From Fodinibius salsisoli (lineage in GTDB: Bacteria > Bacteroidota > Rhodothermia > Balneolales > Balneolaceae), in the NCBI RefSeq assembly GCF_026229185.1, contig NZ_JAGGJA010000004.1, positions 243,758 to 307,757 of the forward strand: a stretch of 64,000 nucleotides of DNA, in the 5' to 3' direction. Shown one piece after another: positions 45,237 to 53,955 of the stretch. The position numbers and the translations under genes are program-made. The notes beneath the pieces were generated by a model, which searched no databases, was not told where the DNA came from, and was given only the letters and a program-made list of their open reading frames with translations. Every line of letters starts with the position of its first letter. Positions within the stretch are counted from its first letter, which is position 1.

Positions 45237-46058
45237 GTGGATGTGAATAGCAGCAAACAACAAATTATCGGAGTCATCCCTGCCGCAGGTAATGCATCGC
45301 GGCTTGCTCCGATTCCCTGTAGTAAAGAAATCTTTCCGGTAGCCTTCGCTAACAATTCCAATCCAGCTACAATTAAAGTAGCGGTATCTTATTTGCTCGA
45401 AAGCTTTGTCGAAGCGGGGGCAGATCAGATATACATTATCATGCGAAAAGGGAAGTGGGATATTCCCCAATATCTAGGCAGTGGTAATTCCTCTGAATTT
45501 ACACTGGCATATATAATTACGGATCCCACCCCGGGTACTCATTATACCATTGATTTGGCTTACCGGTTTGCTAAAGACAAAATAGTGCTACTAGGGTTTC
45601 CTGATATTTTATTCCAACCAAAGAACGCTTTTAACGTTTTATTGGACAGGCAAGAACAAACAGGTGCTGATGTTGTATTGGGATTATTTAAAACAGCCAG
45701 TCCCCAGAAGGGAGATATGGTGGATATTGATGATCAAAACCAGGTAAAACAAATTATCATTAAATCTGCAAACACGTCGCTAAGCTATGCCTGGGCTATC
45801 GCAATTTGGACACCGCATTTTACGCAATATCTTCATGACTTTGTTGGCAGAAGAGATATGAGTGAGGGTTCAGAATTTAAGCAAGGTGAAGAAGTCTTTA
45901 TTGGGAATGTAATACAGCATGCTATTGATGATGGTTTGCAGGTAGAAGGAGTAGTATTTGAGGAAGGTAAGTTTATTGACATCGGTACGATGGCTGATCT
46001 AAAAACCGTATTGGTTACAAACTTTACAAGTGCAGTTGATGCAGAGAATCAACAATAA
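45237..46058 (+). CDS. sugar-1-phosphate nucleotidyltransferase-like protein
   Basis: The protein has about 273 residues. There is no ATG near the start; GTG at 45237 (or GTG at 45243) is the best start, and no clear ribosome site is seen. The N-terminal loop is PAAGNASRLAPIP, a variant of the usual GGxGTRL, and the KE of SKEIFPV replaces the KP. VVLGLFKTASPQKGDMVDID and FIDIGTMADL fit nucleotidyltransferase folds. It likely activates a sugar phosphate (NTP donor unknown), downstream of the C-methyltransferase. Confidence 0.75.
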   Translation: MDVNSSKQQIIGVIPAAGNASRLAPIPCSKEIFPVAFANNSNPATIKVAVSYLLESFVEAGADQIYIIMRKGKWDIPQYLGSGNSSEFTLAYIITDPTPGTHYTIDLAYRFAKDKIVLLGFPDILFQPKNAFNVLLDRQEQTGADVVLGLFKTASPQKGDMVDIDDQNQVKQIIIKSANTSLSYAWAIAIWTPHFTQYLHDFVGRRDMSEGSEFKQGEEVFIGNVIQHAIDDGLQVEGVVFEEGKFIDIGTMADLKTVLVTNFTSAVDAENQQ

Positions 46059-46144
46059 GGTATTGACTTCCAACCAAGCTGGTCGCTTTTTATTCGGTAT
46101 ACTCTGACATCTTATTTTTCCTAAATTGCTATTCCTTTCCAGAC

Positions 46145-47845
46145 TTAGTCTGCTGTTTTGTTATTTAGCGCTTCAAGGAATTTGATCAATTCATCCACCA
46201 TATAACCATCGTTGAGACCCGGATCTGGCATGTTGGTACCGGGAGCAAACTCTTGGGGAGCCGTTAGAAATTGTTGGAGATTTTCGGAGGTCCATACCAT
46301 TCCGTCTTTTCTTTTTAATGCGTTCGAATAGGCTTGGTAATCGGTAGAAGCAATCTCTGCCTCAAATATTGATGAGAGACTCGGGGCTGTAATATTATCA
46401 TTAGGTTCAATACTATGGCATTGCCGGCAGGCATCAATGGTAAACTTAACCTTTTCTCGTACCTCCGGATTGCTAATTTGTTCTTCCAGGTAATCCGTAA
46501 CATAGTTGTCGGTGTAAGGCTGACCGTTGAGGAAGATTAAATTTTTGTGATCGGTCCAAAGTATAATGTGCCCGTCGGTATGTTGATGTACATAGCGTAT
46601 GCGTTCTCCGATCTCAATTTTCTCTGTAAACAACGCGCGGTTATCTTTAATACGGATACGAAAAAGACTCATACTTTTAAGTGATCCCATGAGAAGGTCT
46701 CCATTCCAGCTTGACTCGAACCCATCGATGAGGGTAAGGTTCGAGATAGCTACTGATGGCAGCCATGCAAATACCGGGGCGGTATAGTTTTGGTGGTGGC
46801 CGTATGATGCTTCAGAAACAGTAGGAATAGGTAGCCGTGAATATTGGGTTCCAAGCGATTCTTCCGGCCAGCCATAATTGCCATTCTCTTCGATGCGATT
46901 TAGTTCATCACCGCCCCGGACGCCATGCTCAACCGTCCAGAGCGCTCCATTGTTATCAAAGACGATCCCTTGTGGATTGCGAATTCCGGTAGCATAAATA
47001 CGGCTCTCTCCTGAAGTCAAATCAATATGCATAATTTTACCATATTCTCCGTTTGGGTCTTGAGCAATAGCTATAGGAGAATTCATGCCATCCCACTCAT
47101 AATCACCGTTGCCCAGAAAAATAGATGAAGGAGCACGAAACGCCATCCTCCCGCCGGCTAACCCACCATCAATGGCATAATGTTCGCGTTTCAACGGTAG
47201 ACAAGGCTGTGATCGGTAAATAATTTTCCAGTCTTCAGGCTGCGCCGTTAATTGATCCACAGATTCAATGCCTTCCTGGATTGGTAATGTGGCAACGGTA
47301 TTATGATAGCAGGTTTGAGTACTGTCAAACTCGGAGTACGAGATTGCTAACCCGTTATTTTCTTCCGAACTATAATACATGATGTCGTTATAACGAAAAA
47401 GCCGAAGACTATGGGTATACTGATTATATGGTTCCGTTTCGGAGGTACGCCTGTATGCCATAAATCCATTATCAGGGGTCATGATGTTGGTATTACGAAT
47501 ATCATCAGCAGCGTTTGTCTGAAAAATTTGTCCGTCATATGTTAATAGTAAAACATCATCACCAACGGAAGTTAATCCGCCCCCTCTTCCTTCTCTGTTC
47601 AAGCGATCATTTATATTTGTCTTTTCGTTATATAAACGAAGAAATATAGAATCGTAATAGCCAATATCATCAGGCTCGGCAATCCGATCAAAGAAAAATC
47701 CAAACACATTTAACTCCACTCTACGAAAGAAACCGTATGATGGTAATTGATGAAGGCCGACCAGATAACCACTAAAGATGAAAAGTGAACATATTCCTAA
47801 CAATATAACCGTATTTATATACTTGTTTTGTAATCTCTTAATCAT
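46145..47845 (-). CDS. membrane-anchored sugar dehydrogenase-like beta-propeller fused to cytochrome c
   Basis: The protein has 566 residues from the ATG at 47845; a TTG at 47875 is less likely. An N-terminal TM (about 13-35) anchors it. The middle is a glucose/sorbosone-dehydrogenase-type propeller (ATGIRNPQGIVFDNNGALWTVEHG, GDELNRIEENGNYGWPEES). The C-terminal part is a c-type cytochrome domain with heme site CRQCH (ACRQCHS) and axial Met in GTNMPDPG. It would oxidise a periplasmic sugar or polymer end and pass electrons to heme. Such an enzyme inside an exopolysaccharide locus is uncommon. A perfect -24/-12 motif precedes it. Confidence 0.8.
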   Translation of the reverse strand: MIKRLQNKYINTVILLGICSLFIFSGYLVGLHQLPSYGFFRRVELNVFGFFFDRIAEPDDIGYYDSIFLRLYNEKTNINDRLNREGRGGGLTSVGDDVLLLTYDGQIFQTNAADDIRNTNIMTPDNGFMAYRRTSETEPYNQYTHSLRLFRYNDIMYYSSEENNGLAISYSEFDSTQTCYHNTVATLPIQEGIESVDQLTAQPEDWKIIYRSQPCLPLKREHYAIDGGLAGGRMAFRAPSSIFLGNGDYEWDGMNSPIAIAQDPNGEYGKIMHIDLTSGESRIYATGIRNPQGIVFDNNGALWTVEHGVRGGDELNRIEENGNYGWPEESLGTQYSRLPIPTVSEASYGHHQNYTAPVFAWLPSVAISNLTLIDGFESSWNGDLLMGSLKSMSLFRIRIKDNRALFTEKIEIGERIRYVHQHTDGHIILWTDHKNLIFLNGQPYTDNYVTDYLEEQISNPEVREKVKFTIDACRQCHSIEPNDNITAPSLSSIFEAEIASTDYQAYSNALKRKDGMVWTSENLQQFLTAPQEFAPGTNMPDPGLNDGYMVDELIKFLEALNNKTAD

Positions 47846-47921
47846 ACCAATTGGTTTATCATTGTTTTCTGCCAAGAATAAAAAGCCTCTCTTGCGTTAT
47901 TAGTACCTCAATAACAAGGTC

Positions 47922-47937
47922 GCAATTGTTATGCCAA
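47922..47937 (-). promoter_or_regulatory. sigma-54 (-24/-12) promoter motif for propeller/cytochrome gene
   Basis: The minus strand reads TTGGCATAACAATTGC, matching both boxes including GC at -12. The predicted transcript start is near 47910, some 65 bases before the ATG at 47845. It is the best match in the window. Confidence 0.78.
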
Positions 47938-48205
47938 TCGGGTGTGTTCAAAAAAATATCAGGTTAGCCGGTCTAAGAGGGTCTTATTTTCCTGATTTTT
48001 CTTAGGAAGTCTTTATATCTCTAATTTTTGCTATGAGCTAATGAAAAGATGTGGGTAGTAATAGCTAATGGGAGAGAAACATCTGTGTAAAAATTTCTTA
48101 GTTGCTGTTACCATCCTAAATAACTACTCAGTTTTGCATAAGATATTGGGGGGTAGCAAATACAGTTTGTATCAATGTATAGAACAGAGCAATCATTGTT
48201 ATTAA

Positions 48206-48221
48206 TTGGCATGGTTGTTGG
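48206..48221 (+). promoter_or_regulatory. sigma-54 (-24/-12) promoter motif for rfbF-like operon
   Basis: TTGGCATGGTTGTTGG matches TGGCAYR-N4-TTG with correct spacing (GG instead of GC at -12). It is 72 bases before the GTG start at 48293, and would drive the operon rfbF-rfbC-SDR and onward. Confidence 0.65.
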
Positions 48222-48292
48222 TTAATACTATAACAAATCATTCAGATGCGTTGACAATCAACTTAAACCAAACAAGAGAAGGGGTACCAATC

Positions 48293-49114
48293 GTGAAAGC
48301 AGTGATACTTGCCGGAGGTTACGGAACGAGATTAAGCGAGGAAACTTATGTCAAGCCTAAGCCCATGGTAGAAATTGGGGAACAGCCAATCCTGTGGCAT
48401 ATTATGAAAATTTATTCCCACTACGGGATAAACGATTTCATTATATGTTGTGGCTATAAGGGATCGATAATTAAAGATTACTTTGCTGATTATTTTATGC
48501 ATCGCTCGGATGTTACCTTCGATATGAAGCATAATGATATGCAAATACATCAAAATGATGTTGAGCCTTGGAAAGTAACGCTGGTTGATACGGGAGACGG
48601 TACAATGACAGGGGGGCGACTGAAACGGGTAAAAAACTACATAGGCAACGAAACCTTTTGCCTGACGTACGGGGACGGTGTAAGCAATGTGAATATTACC
48701 GATCTTGTCCATTTTCACAAAGCCCAGGGTACCTTAGCTACGCTTACTGCCGTTCAGGAACCCGGTCGCTTCGGTGTATTCAAGCTTGATAACGGGGACG
48801 TTGAGATTACCTCATTCCATGAAAAGCCAATGGGGGCTGGAGCATGGATCAACGGGGGCTTCTTTGTGCTTGAACCCGGGGTTTTTGACTATATAGAGGG
48901 AGATGATACCGTATGGGAGCACGATCCATTACGGAATTTAGCCAGGCAACGACAGTTAGTGGCCTTTAAACATGATGGTTTTTGGCATCCCATGGATACA
49001 TTACGCGATAAAAAGCACCTTGAAAAATATTGGCAACAGGATGACTGTCCGTGGCACATCTGGTCTAAACGAAAGAAAACTGCTGTTCCTAAATCACTTG
49101 CTCAAAAAGTATAA
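48293..49114 (+). CDS. rfbF: glucose-1-phosphate cytidylyltransferase
   Basis: The protein has 273 residues from a GTG at 48293, preceded by GAGAAGGGG eight bases away; an upstream TTG frame start at 48206 falls inside the promoter motif and is rejected. The product begins [18 protein letters not shown], followed by [25 protein letters not shown] and [12 protein letters not shown], all typical of RfbF. It makes CDP-glucose from glucose-1-phosphate and CTP. No RfbG (CDP-glucose 4,6-dehydratase) gene was recognised beside it. Confidence 0.93.
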   Translation: MKAVILAGGYGTRLSEETYVKPKPMVEIGEQPILWHIMKIYSHYGINDFIICCGYKGSIIKDYFADYFMHRSDVTFDMKHNDMQIHQNDVEPWKVTLVDTGDGTMTGGRLKRVKNYIGNETFCLTYGDGVSNVNITDLVHFHKAQGTLATLTAVQEPGRFGVFKLDNGDVEITSFHEKPMGAGAWINGGFFVLEPGVFDYIEGDDTVWEHDPLRNLARQRQLVAFKHDGFWHPMDTLRDKKHLEKYWQQDDCPWHIWSKRKKTAVPKSLAQKV

Positions 49115-49116
49115 TC

Positions 49117-49677
49117 ATGATTTTTAAAAAGACAGATTTGGAGGATGCATATATCATTGAACTGGAAAGGTTGGGTGATTCCAGAGGATTTTTTGCCAGG
49201 GCATTTTGTGAAAATGAGTTTGCCAATCATGGAATTGATTTTTCGATTGTTCAGGCAAATACATCCTATAGTGCTAAGAAGCATACCCTGCGGGGAATGC
49301 ATTACCAAGACAAGCCCTATCAAGAAGCTAAACTCATAAAATGTACAAAGGGAGCAATATTTGACGTCATCATTGATATGCGGATGGATTCTCCAACATT
49401 TAAGCAGTGGGAGGGGATTGAACTGAGCGAGCAGAACCGAAAGATGCTTTATGTGCCCGAAGGTTTTGCCCATGGGTTTATGACGTTGGAAGACGAGACC
49501 GAGGTATATTACCCGGTAACCCAATCTTATACTCCTGGTGCCGAAAAAGGCATCCGGTGGGATGACCCTGCCTTTAACATTCAGTGGCCGGCACCTGCAG
49601 AAATAGTGTCTGAAAAGGATGAAAGTTGGCCGTTTTACGAAAATACAGTGGACAAAGAATTAAGACATCAACTTTGA
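49117..49677 (+). CDS. dTDP-4-dehydrorhamnose 3,5-epimerase-like protein (RfbC family)
   Basis: The protein has 186 residues. It has the family signatures SRGFFARAF, LRGMHYQ (active His), KCTKGAIFDVIIDMRMDSPTF and FAHGFMTLEDETEVYY. It epimerises a 4-keto-6-deoxysugar nucleotide. In this operon the donor is likely CDP rather than dTDP; that is inference from the rfbF neighbour, which it follows after two bases. Confidence 0.88.
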   Translation: MIFKKTDLEDAYIIELERLGDSRGFFARAFCENEFANHGIDFSIVQANTSYSAKKHTLRGMHYQDKPYQEAKLIKCTKGAIFDVIIDMRMDSPTFKQWEGIELSEQNRKMLYVPEGFAHGFMTLEDETEVYYPVTQSYTPGAEKGIRWDDPAFNIQWPAPAEIVSEKDESWPFYENTVDKELRHQL

Positions 49678-49707
49678 ACTTAATTTTTAAATGAAAGCAA
49701 GCTACAG

Positions 49708-50625
49708 ATGGAAAAAATTTTATTAACAGGAGCAACCGGATTCATCGGCAGACATACTATTCCAATTTTAAGAGAGCAGGGGTATGATGTTCATGGTATT
49801 ACCTCCAAAGGAAATACTACAGGCTTGGAAGATACAGCGACTTGGCATTCAGTTGATTTGCTTGATGCCGGGCAGGTAAATAAACTATGCCGAGAAATTC
49901 AGGCCGATTCTTTGATGCACCTCGCCTGGTATGACAATCTTAAAGACCGCATGACATCTGAAAAGAATGTGGAATGGGTTGAGGCGACTTTGCACTTGGC
50001 ACGAGCGTTTGCCGTGAATGGGGGAAAGCGCTTTGTTATGGGAGGGAGCTGTACTGAGTACGACTGGCAGTACGGATACTGCAACGAGAATCGTACACCT
50101 ACGGTACCACAATCCATTTATGGAGAGTGTAAAGCTTCGGTACATAAAATTCTCGAAAAATATTCTCAAAAAATGGGGTTCAGCTATGCTTCTGGAAGAA
50201 TATTTTTTGTATATGGGCCGTATGAAGAAGAGAATCGCCTGGTAGCTTACGCTATACGGTCGTTAATAATGAAGCAGCAAGCTAACTTCTCACATGGCAA
50301 TCAAATGAGAGATTATCTACATGTGGCTGATGTGGCTGATGCTCTGGTATCCATATTATCCAGTGATATATCGGGAGCCATAAATATTGGTTCCGGCCGA
50401 GCCGTTAAGTTACGCGAAATAGTAGATCTGGTAGGAACTAAACTAAATGGCTTGGATCTGCTGGAATATGGTCCGGTAGAAAGCAAATTTGATTCCCCGG
50501 TGGTCATGGCAGATATCACGAAACTTCGTGATGAGGTGGGATGGACCCCCAAATATGATCTTGAAAGTGGAATTGGCGACACCATAAACTGGTGGAAAAC
50601 AAAACTTGAAATCACTGCAGCTTAA
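49708..50625 (+). CDS. NAD(P)-dependent sugar reductase/epimerase (extended SDR)
   Basis: The protein has 305 residues. The Rossmann motif TGATGFIG is at 7-14. The active site is GGSCTEY with YGECK (about 139-143). RIFFVYGPYEEENRLVAY and RDYLHVADVADAL are typical. It probably carries out the final 4-keto reduction or an epimerisation in the same deoxysugar pathway as the epimerase upstream. Confidence 0.87.
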   Translation: MEKILLTGATGFIGRHTIPILREQGYDVHGITSKGNTTGLEDTATWHSVDLLDAGQVNKLCREIQADSLMHLAWYDNLKDRMTSEKNVEWVEATLHLARAFAVNGGKRFVMGGSCTEYDWQYGYCNENRTPTVPQSIYGECKASVHKILEKYSQKMGFSYASGRIFFVYGPYEEENRLVAYAIRSLIMKQQANFSHGNQMRDYLHVADVADALVSILSSDISGAINIGSGRAVKLREIVDLVGTKLNGLDLLEYGPVESKFDSPVVMADITKLRDEVGWTPKYDLESGIGDTINWWKTKLEITAA

Positions 50626-50649
50626 TCAAAAAAATAAAATTACGAACCC

Positions 50650-51969
50650 ATGATTTGCATCTTAGGAACAGGAATGGCCGGCTTTGGAGCCGCTTACAGA
50701 TTACGTCAGGAAGGCATCAATAATGAAATCTGCTTGTATGATAAAAATTCATATATCGGCGGACATACAGCATCCTTTGAAACAGACGACGGTTTTATCT
50801 TCGATGACGGCCCACATATCTCATTTACTGAGGATAAGAGGATTCGAGAACTTTTAGCTGACAACGTTGACCAAGAGTATGAAACGGTTAAAGCAGTCGT
50901 AAATAATTACTGGAAAGGCCACTGGGTCAAGCATCCCGCGCAGTGTAATCTGCATGGCCTGCCCGAAGATCTCATCGTGGATGTATTAGATGATTTCATC
51001 GATACGCGCGAAAAATCGAATGGTGAAATAACTAATTACAAAGAATGGCTGTACGCGAAATTTGGTGAGACCTTTGCCGAGAACTTTCCGATGGTCTATG
51101 GTAAAAAATACCATACCGTGGATGCAGAAAATATGGATATCGACTGGCTTGGTCCGCGGCTCTACCAGCCTGATCTGAAAGAAGTATTGGCGGGTGCCTT
51201 AAAACCAGCCACACCCGATGTTCACTATGTTGATAAGTTCAGGTATCCAACGAATCACGGCTTTGTAAACTATTTGGAAAAATTTAAGCAGCTGGCAGAC
51301 ATTAAATTGAATCATAAAGTCACCAGTATTGATGCAAAGGAAAAATTAGTGCGGTTTGGTAATGGCAAAACCGTTGAATATGAAGAAGTCATTTCTTCTA
51401 TTCCGTTGCCGGAATTGACAACCAATATCATTGAAGATGTACCTGAAGAAGTGATTGAAGCCGGTAAAAAGCTGGCCTGCACGAGCTGCATAATTGTAAA
51501 TGTAGGCATCGACCGCGATGATATCACCGATGCGATATGGACCTATTTTTATGACACGGATATCATTTTTACGCGCTTGAGCTTTCCGTACAAAATGTCG
51601 CCGAATACGGTTCCGAAGGGTTGTGGAAGCATTCAGGCCGAAATTTATTTTTCTGATAAATATCGGCCGGTTGATCGAAAGCCGGAAGATTGCATCGAAC
51701 CGGTTATTGCCGACCTGAAGCGGTGTGGATTGATCAAAGAAGACGACAAAATTCTGCATACGAACACGTTATTTATCAAGTACGCAAATGTCATTTTTGA
51801 CCTGGACCGTAGCCAGGCTGTGAAGACTGTCCATGAGTATCTGGATGATATTGGAATTCGGTATTGCGGCCGATATGGGGACTGGGGGTATATCTGGACC
51901 GACCAAGCCTTTAAAAGCGGCGAGAATGCGGCTCAAAAAATGATAGATTCTAATACAATTGTGGCTTGA
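50650..51969 (+). CDS. FAD-dependent UDP-galactopyranose mutase-like/amine-oxidase-fold protein
   Basis: The protein has 439 residues. The FAD motif GTGMAGFGAAYRL (6-18) is followed by YIGGHTASFE and DDGPHISF, as in protoporphyrinogen-oxidase/UGM-type proteins. Near the C-terminus are YCGRYGDWGYIWTDQAF and SGENAAQ, the second FAD-contact segment. Such proteins in polysaccharide loci often isomerise or oxidise sugar nucleotides. It is in the middle of the operon between SDR and GT2 genes. The substrate is unknown. Confidence 0.85.
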   Translation: MICILGTGMAGFGAAYRLRQEGINNEICLYDKNSYIGGHTASFETDDGFIFDDGPHISFTEDKRIRELLADNVDQEYETVKAVVNNYWKGHWVKHPAQCNLHGLPEDLIVDVLDDFIDTREKSNGEITNYKEWLYAKFGETFAENFPMVYGKKYHTVDAENMDIDWLGPRLYQPDLKEVLAGALKPATPDVHYVDKFRYPTNHGFVNYLEKFKQLADIKLNHKVTSIDAKEKLVRFGNGKTVEYEEVISSIPLPELTTNIIEDVPEEVIEAGKKLACTSCIIVNVGIDRDDITDAIWTYFYDTDIIFTRLSFPYKMSPNTVPKGCGSIQAEIYFSDKYRPVDRKPEDCIEPVIADLKRCGLIKEDDKILHTNTLFIKYANVIFDLDRSQAVKTVHEYLDDIGIRYCGRYGDWGYIWTDQAFKSGENAAQKMIDSNTIVA

Positions 51970-51998
51970 GCTAACAACTAAAAATATCAGGGAACAAA

Positions 51999-52976
51999 AT
52001 GTGTGAATCATTAAAAAATGAACCATTTGTGAGTGTGCTAACCCCGGTATATAACGGGGCAGAGTTTCTTGACGAGTGCATTCAAAGTGTTCTTAACCAA
52101 ACCTATTCCAATTGGGAGTATGTAATTGTTAATAACCAGAGTACGGATAACAGCTTGGAGATCATCGAGAAATATGCCAATCAGGATGATCGTATTCGGG
52201 TGCATAATAACAAAGAATTTTTACCTCAGATGGAAAATCTGAATCATGCGTTCCGTCAAATATCATCTGAAAGCAAGTACTGTAAAGTAGTGCACACCGA
52301 CGATTGGTTGTTTCCAGAGTGTATCACCAAGATGGTTGAAGTGAATGAAAAATACCCCAGTGTGGGTATCGTAAGTTCATATCGTTTGGATGACCGGCTT
52401 GTTGGCCTGGATGGGTTGGAATATCCAAGCAATTTTAATTCAGGAAAGGAAATTGCGAGGAAATACCTCACAAACGGGACGTCTTATTTTGGCTCTCCGT
52501 CTTCTATCTTGATTCGTTCTGACCTTATACGACAACGTGAAAAGGTATATGCGGAATCACATTTGGCGGCAGATACCGGGGCATGTGTAGATTTGCTGAA
52601 AGATTCAGACTTTGGTTTTGTTCATCAAGTGCTCACCTTTACCCGGCGCCATGATGAGAGTATGACGAATATGTATGCCAAAGCAAATAATGCCTTCTTA
52701 CATGCCAGGCTCTATAGTCTGTTAACTTATGCTCCCCATTTTTTAAATGAGTCAGAATATGAAAAGAGTCTTAGTAAAGAAATGAAGAAATACTACATCC
52801 TTCTGGCGCGCAATTTATTAAAGAATAGATCCACAGAGAAATTTAAACAACAACTTGAAATACTGGACCAGTTAGAACTGGATTTTGAAGTCATAAGGTT
52901 TCTTAAAAATCTAATTAGAGAATCAGCTTTACAGATATCCGAGACCGTTGGCATTAAATTGAGAAGAGCTCAGTGA
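51999..52976 (+). CDS. family 2 glycosyltransferase
   Basis: The protein has 325 residues. The GT-A start VSVLTPVYNGAEFLDECIQSV is followed by QTYSNWEYVIVNNQSTDNS and a metal-binding TDD motif (VVHTDDW, about 98-104). The C-terminal 100 residues are helical. It transfers a sugar from a nucleotide donor to the growing polymer at the cytoplasmic face. Confidence 0.88.
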   Translation: MCESLKNEPFVSVLTPVYNGAEFLDECIQSVLNQTYSNWEYVIVNNQSTDNSLEIIEKYANQDDRIRVHNNKEFLPQMENLNHAFRQISSESKYCKVVHTDDWLFPECITKMVEVNEKYPSVGIVSSYRLDDRLVGLDGLEYPSNFNSGKEIARKYLTNGTSYFGSPSSILIRSDLIRQREKVYAESHLAADTGACVDLLKDSDFGFVHQVLTFTRRHDESMTNMYAKANNAFLHARLYSLLTYAPHFLNESEYEKSLSKEMKKYYILLARNLLKNRSTEKFKQQLEILDQLELDFEVIRFLKNLIRESALQISETVGIKLRRAQ

Positions 52977-52977
52977 G

Positions 52978-53850
52978 ATGAAGTTTTCTATCATCATACC
53001 GACATATAATGATTGGGAGAGGTTGCTAAAGTGTCTTAAAGCTTTAGAAAAGCAAACATTGGCAAAGGGTCGGTATGAAGTAATTGTCGTTGATAACAGC
53101 AAGACAGGAAAAGTTCCGGATCGGATCAGTCTTCCGGATTGGGTTCAATTTGTCCATGAACCCGAACCCGGCTCTTATTCCGCTCGGAATAAAGGGGCCG
53201 ATAAAGCAATAGGAGAAGTGTTGGCCTTTACGGATTCAGATTGTGTGCCCGATAAACACTGGCTGGCTAAGGCTGAGGCTCGTTTTGACACCTCAACCTG
53301 TGATCTTCTTGGAGGAAAGGTCAAAATATTTCAAAATGAAGAGGGGAATAAATATGGGTTTCTATATGAACGAGTCACTGCTTTTCCACAGCATAAAAAT
53401 GTACCTAAAGGCAAAGGAGTAACAGCCAATCTATTCATCAAGAAATCAGTGTTTGATACAGTCGGTGGTTTTAGATCAACTCTCAAATCGGGGGGAGATT
53501 GGGAATTTACGCTCCGATGTACCCAAAAGGGTTATGAAATGATCTATTGTGAAGAGGTATTGGTTTGGCATCCGGCCAGGACGCTGCCAGCCATTCTTAA
53601 AAAGCAGAAAAGAATGGCTTGTGGGGGAGCAGCTGATATAAAAGAGAGATATGGACACAGTTACTTAAGAATCTTAGGGAGTCATCTTATCCATGTGCCA
53701 AATTATAAAAGGGAAAATATGCCAGAAGAATTAAGCAGAAGTGAAAAAATAATCATCTACGCCATTGATACCCTGAAATATTTTTACAGGATAGTACTTT
53801 TTAGCGGGATGATGTTTCGGTTTATAGATCCGAATAGAGTAAGGGAATAG
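52978..53850 (+). CDS. family 2 glycosyltransferase
   Basis: The protein has 290 residues. FSIIIPTYNDWERLLKCLKAL is followed by YEVIVVDNSKTG, PGSYSARNKGADKAIGEVLAFTDSDC (DSD metal motif), and GGDWEFTLRCTQKGY in the acceptor-side loop. It starts one base after the preceding GT stop, so the two are coupled and probably add successive sugars. Confidence 0.9.
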   Translation: MKFSIIIPTYNDWERLLKCLKALEKQTLAKGRYEVIVVDNSKTGKVPDRISLPDWVQFVHEPEPGSYSARNKGADKAIGEVLAFTDSDCVPDKHWLAKAEARFDTSTCDLLGGKVKIFQNEEGNKYGFLYERVTAFPQHKNVPKGKGVTANLFIKKSVFDTVGGFRSTLKSGGDWEFTLRCTQKGYEMIYCEEVLVWHPARTLPAILKKQKRMACGGAADIKERYGHSYLRILGSHLIHVPNYKRENMPEELSRSEKIIIYAIDTLKYFYRIVLFSGMMFRFIDPNRVRE

Positions 53851-53883
53851 CATTGATTTTTTTAATTATAGAAAAATAAATGT

Positions 53884-53899
53884 TCGGCATCATATTTGA
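53884..53899 (+). promoter_or_regulatory. weaker sigma-54-like motif before GT gene
   Basis: TCGGCATCATATTTGA keeps GG-CAT and TTG at the 12-base step but differs at -12 (GA) and at the purine after CAT. It is 57 bases before the ATG at 53956. It may be an internal promoter of the operon. Confidence 0.3.
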
Positions 53900-53955
53900 T
53901 TATAGAATGAAGTAGAGATCTATGGTCAGGAAAAGGAAGATTAATAGAAGAAGAG

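Larger units (their letters stand above)
47846..48292. other. divergent intergenic region with a back-to-back promoter pair
   Basis: The 447-base gap has no gene. It carries one leftward and one rightward -24/-12 motif about 270 bases apart, so shared activator sites between them are expected. No clear repeated activator site was found by eye. Confidence 0.5.
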
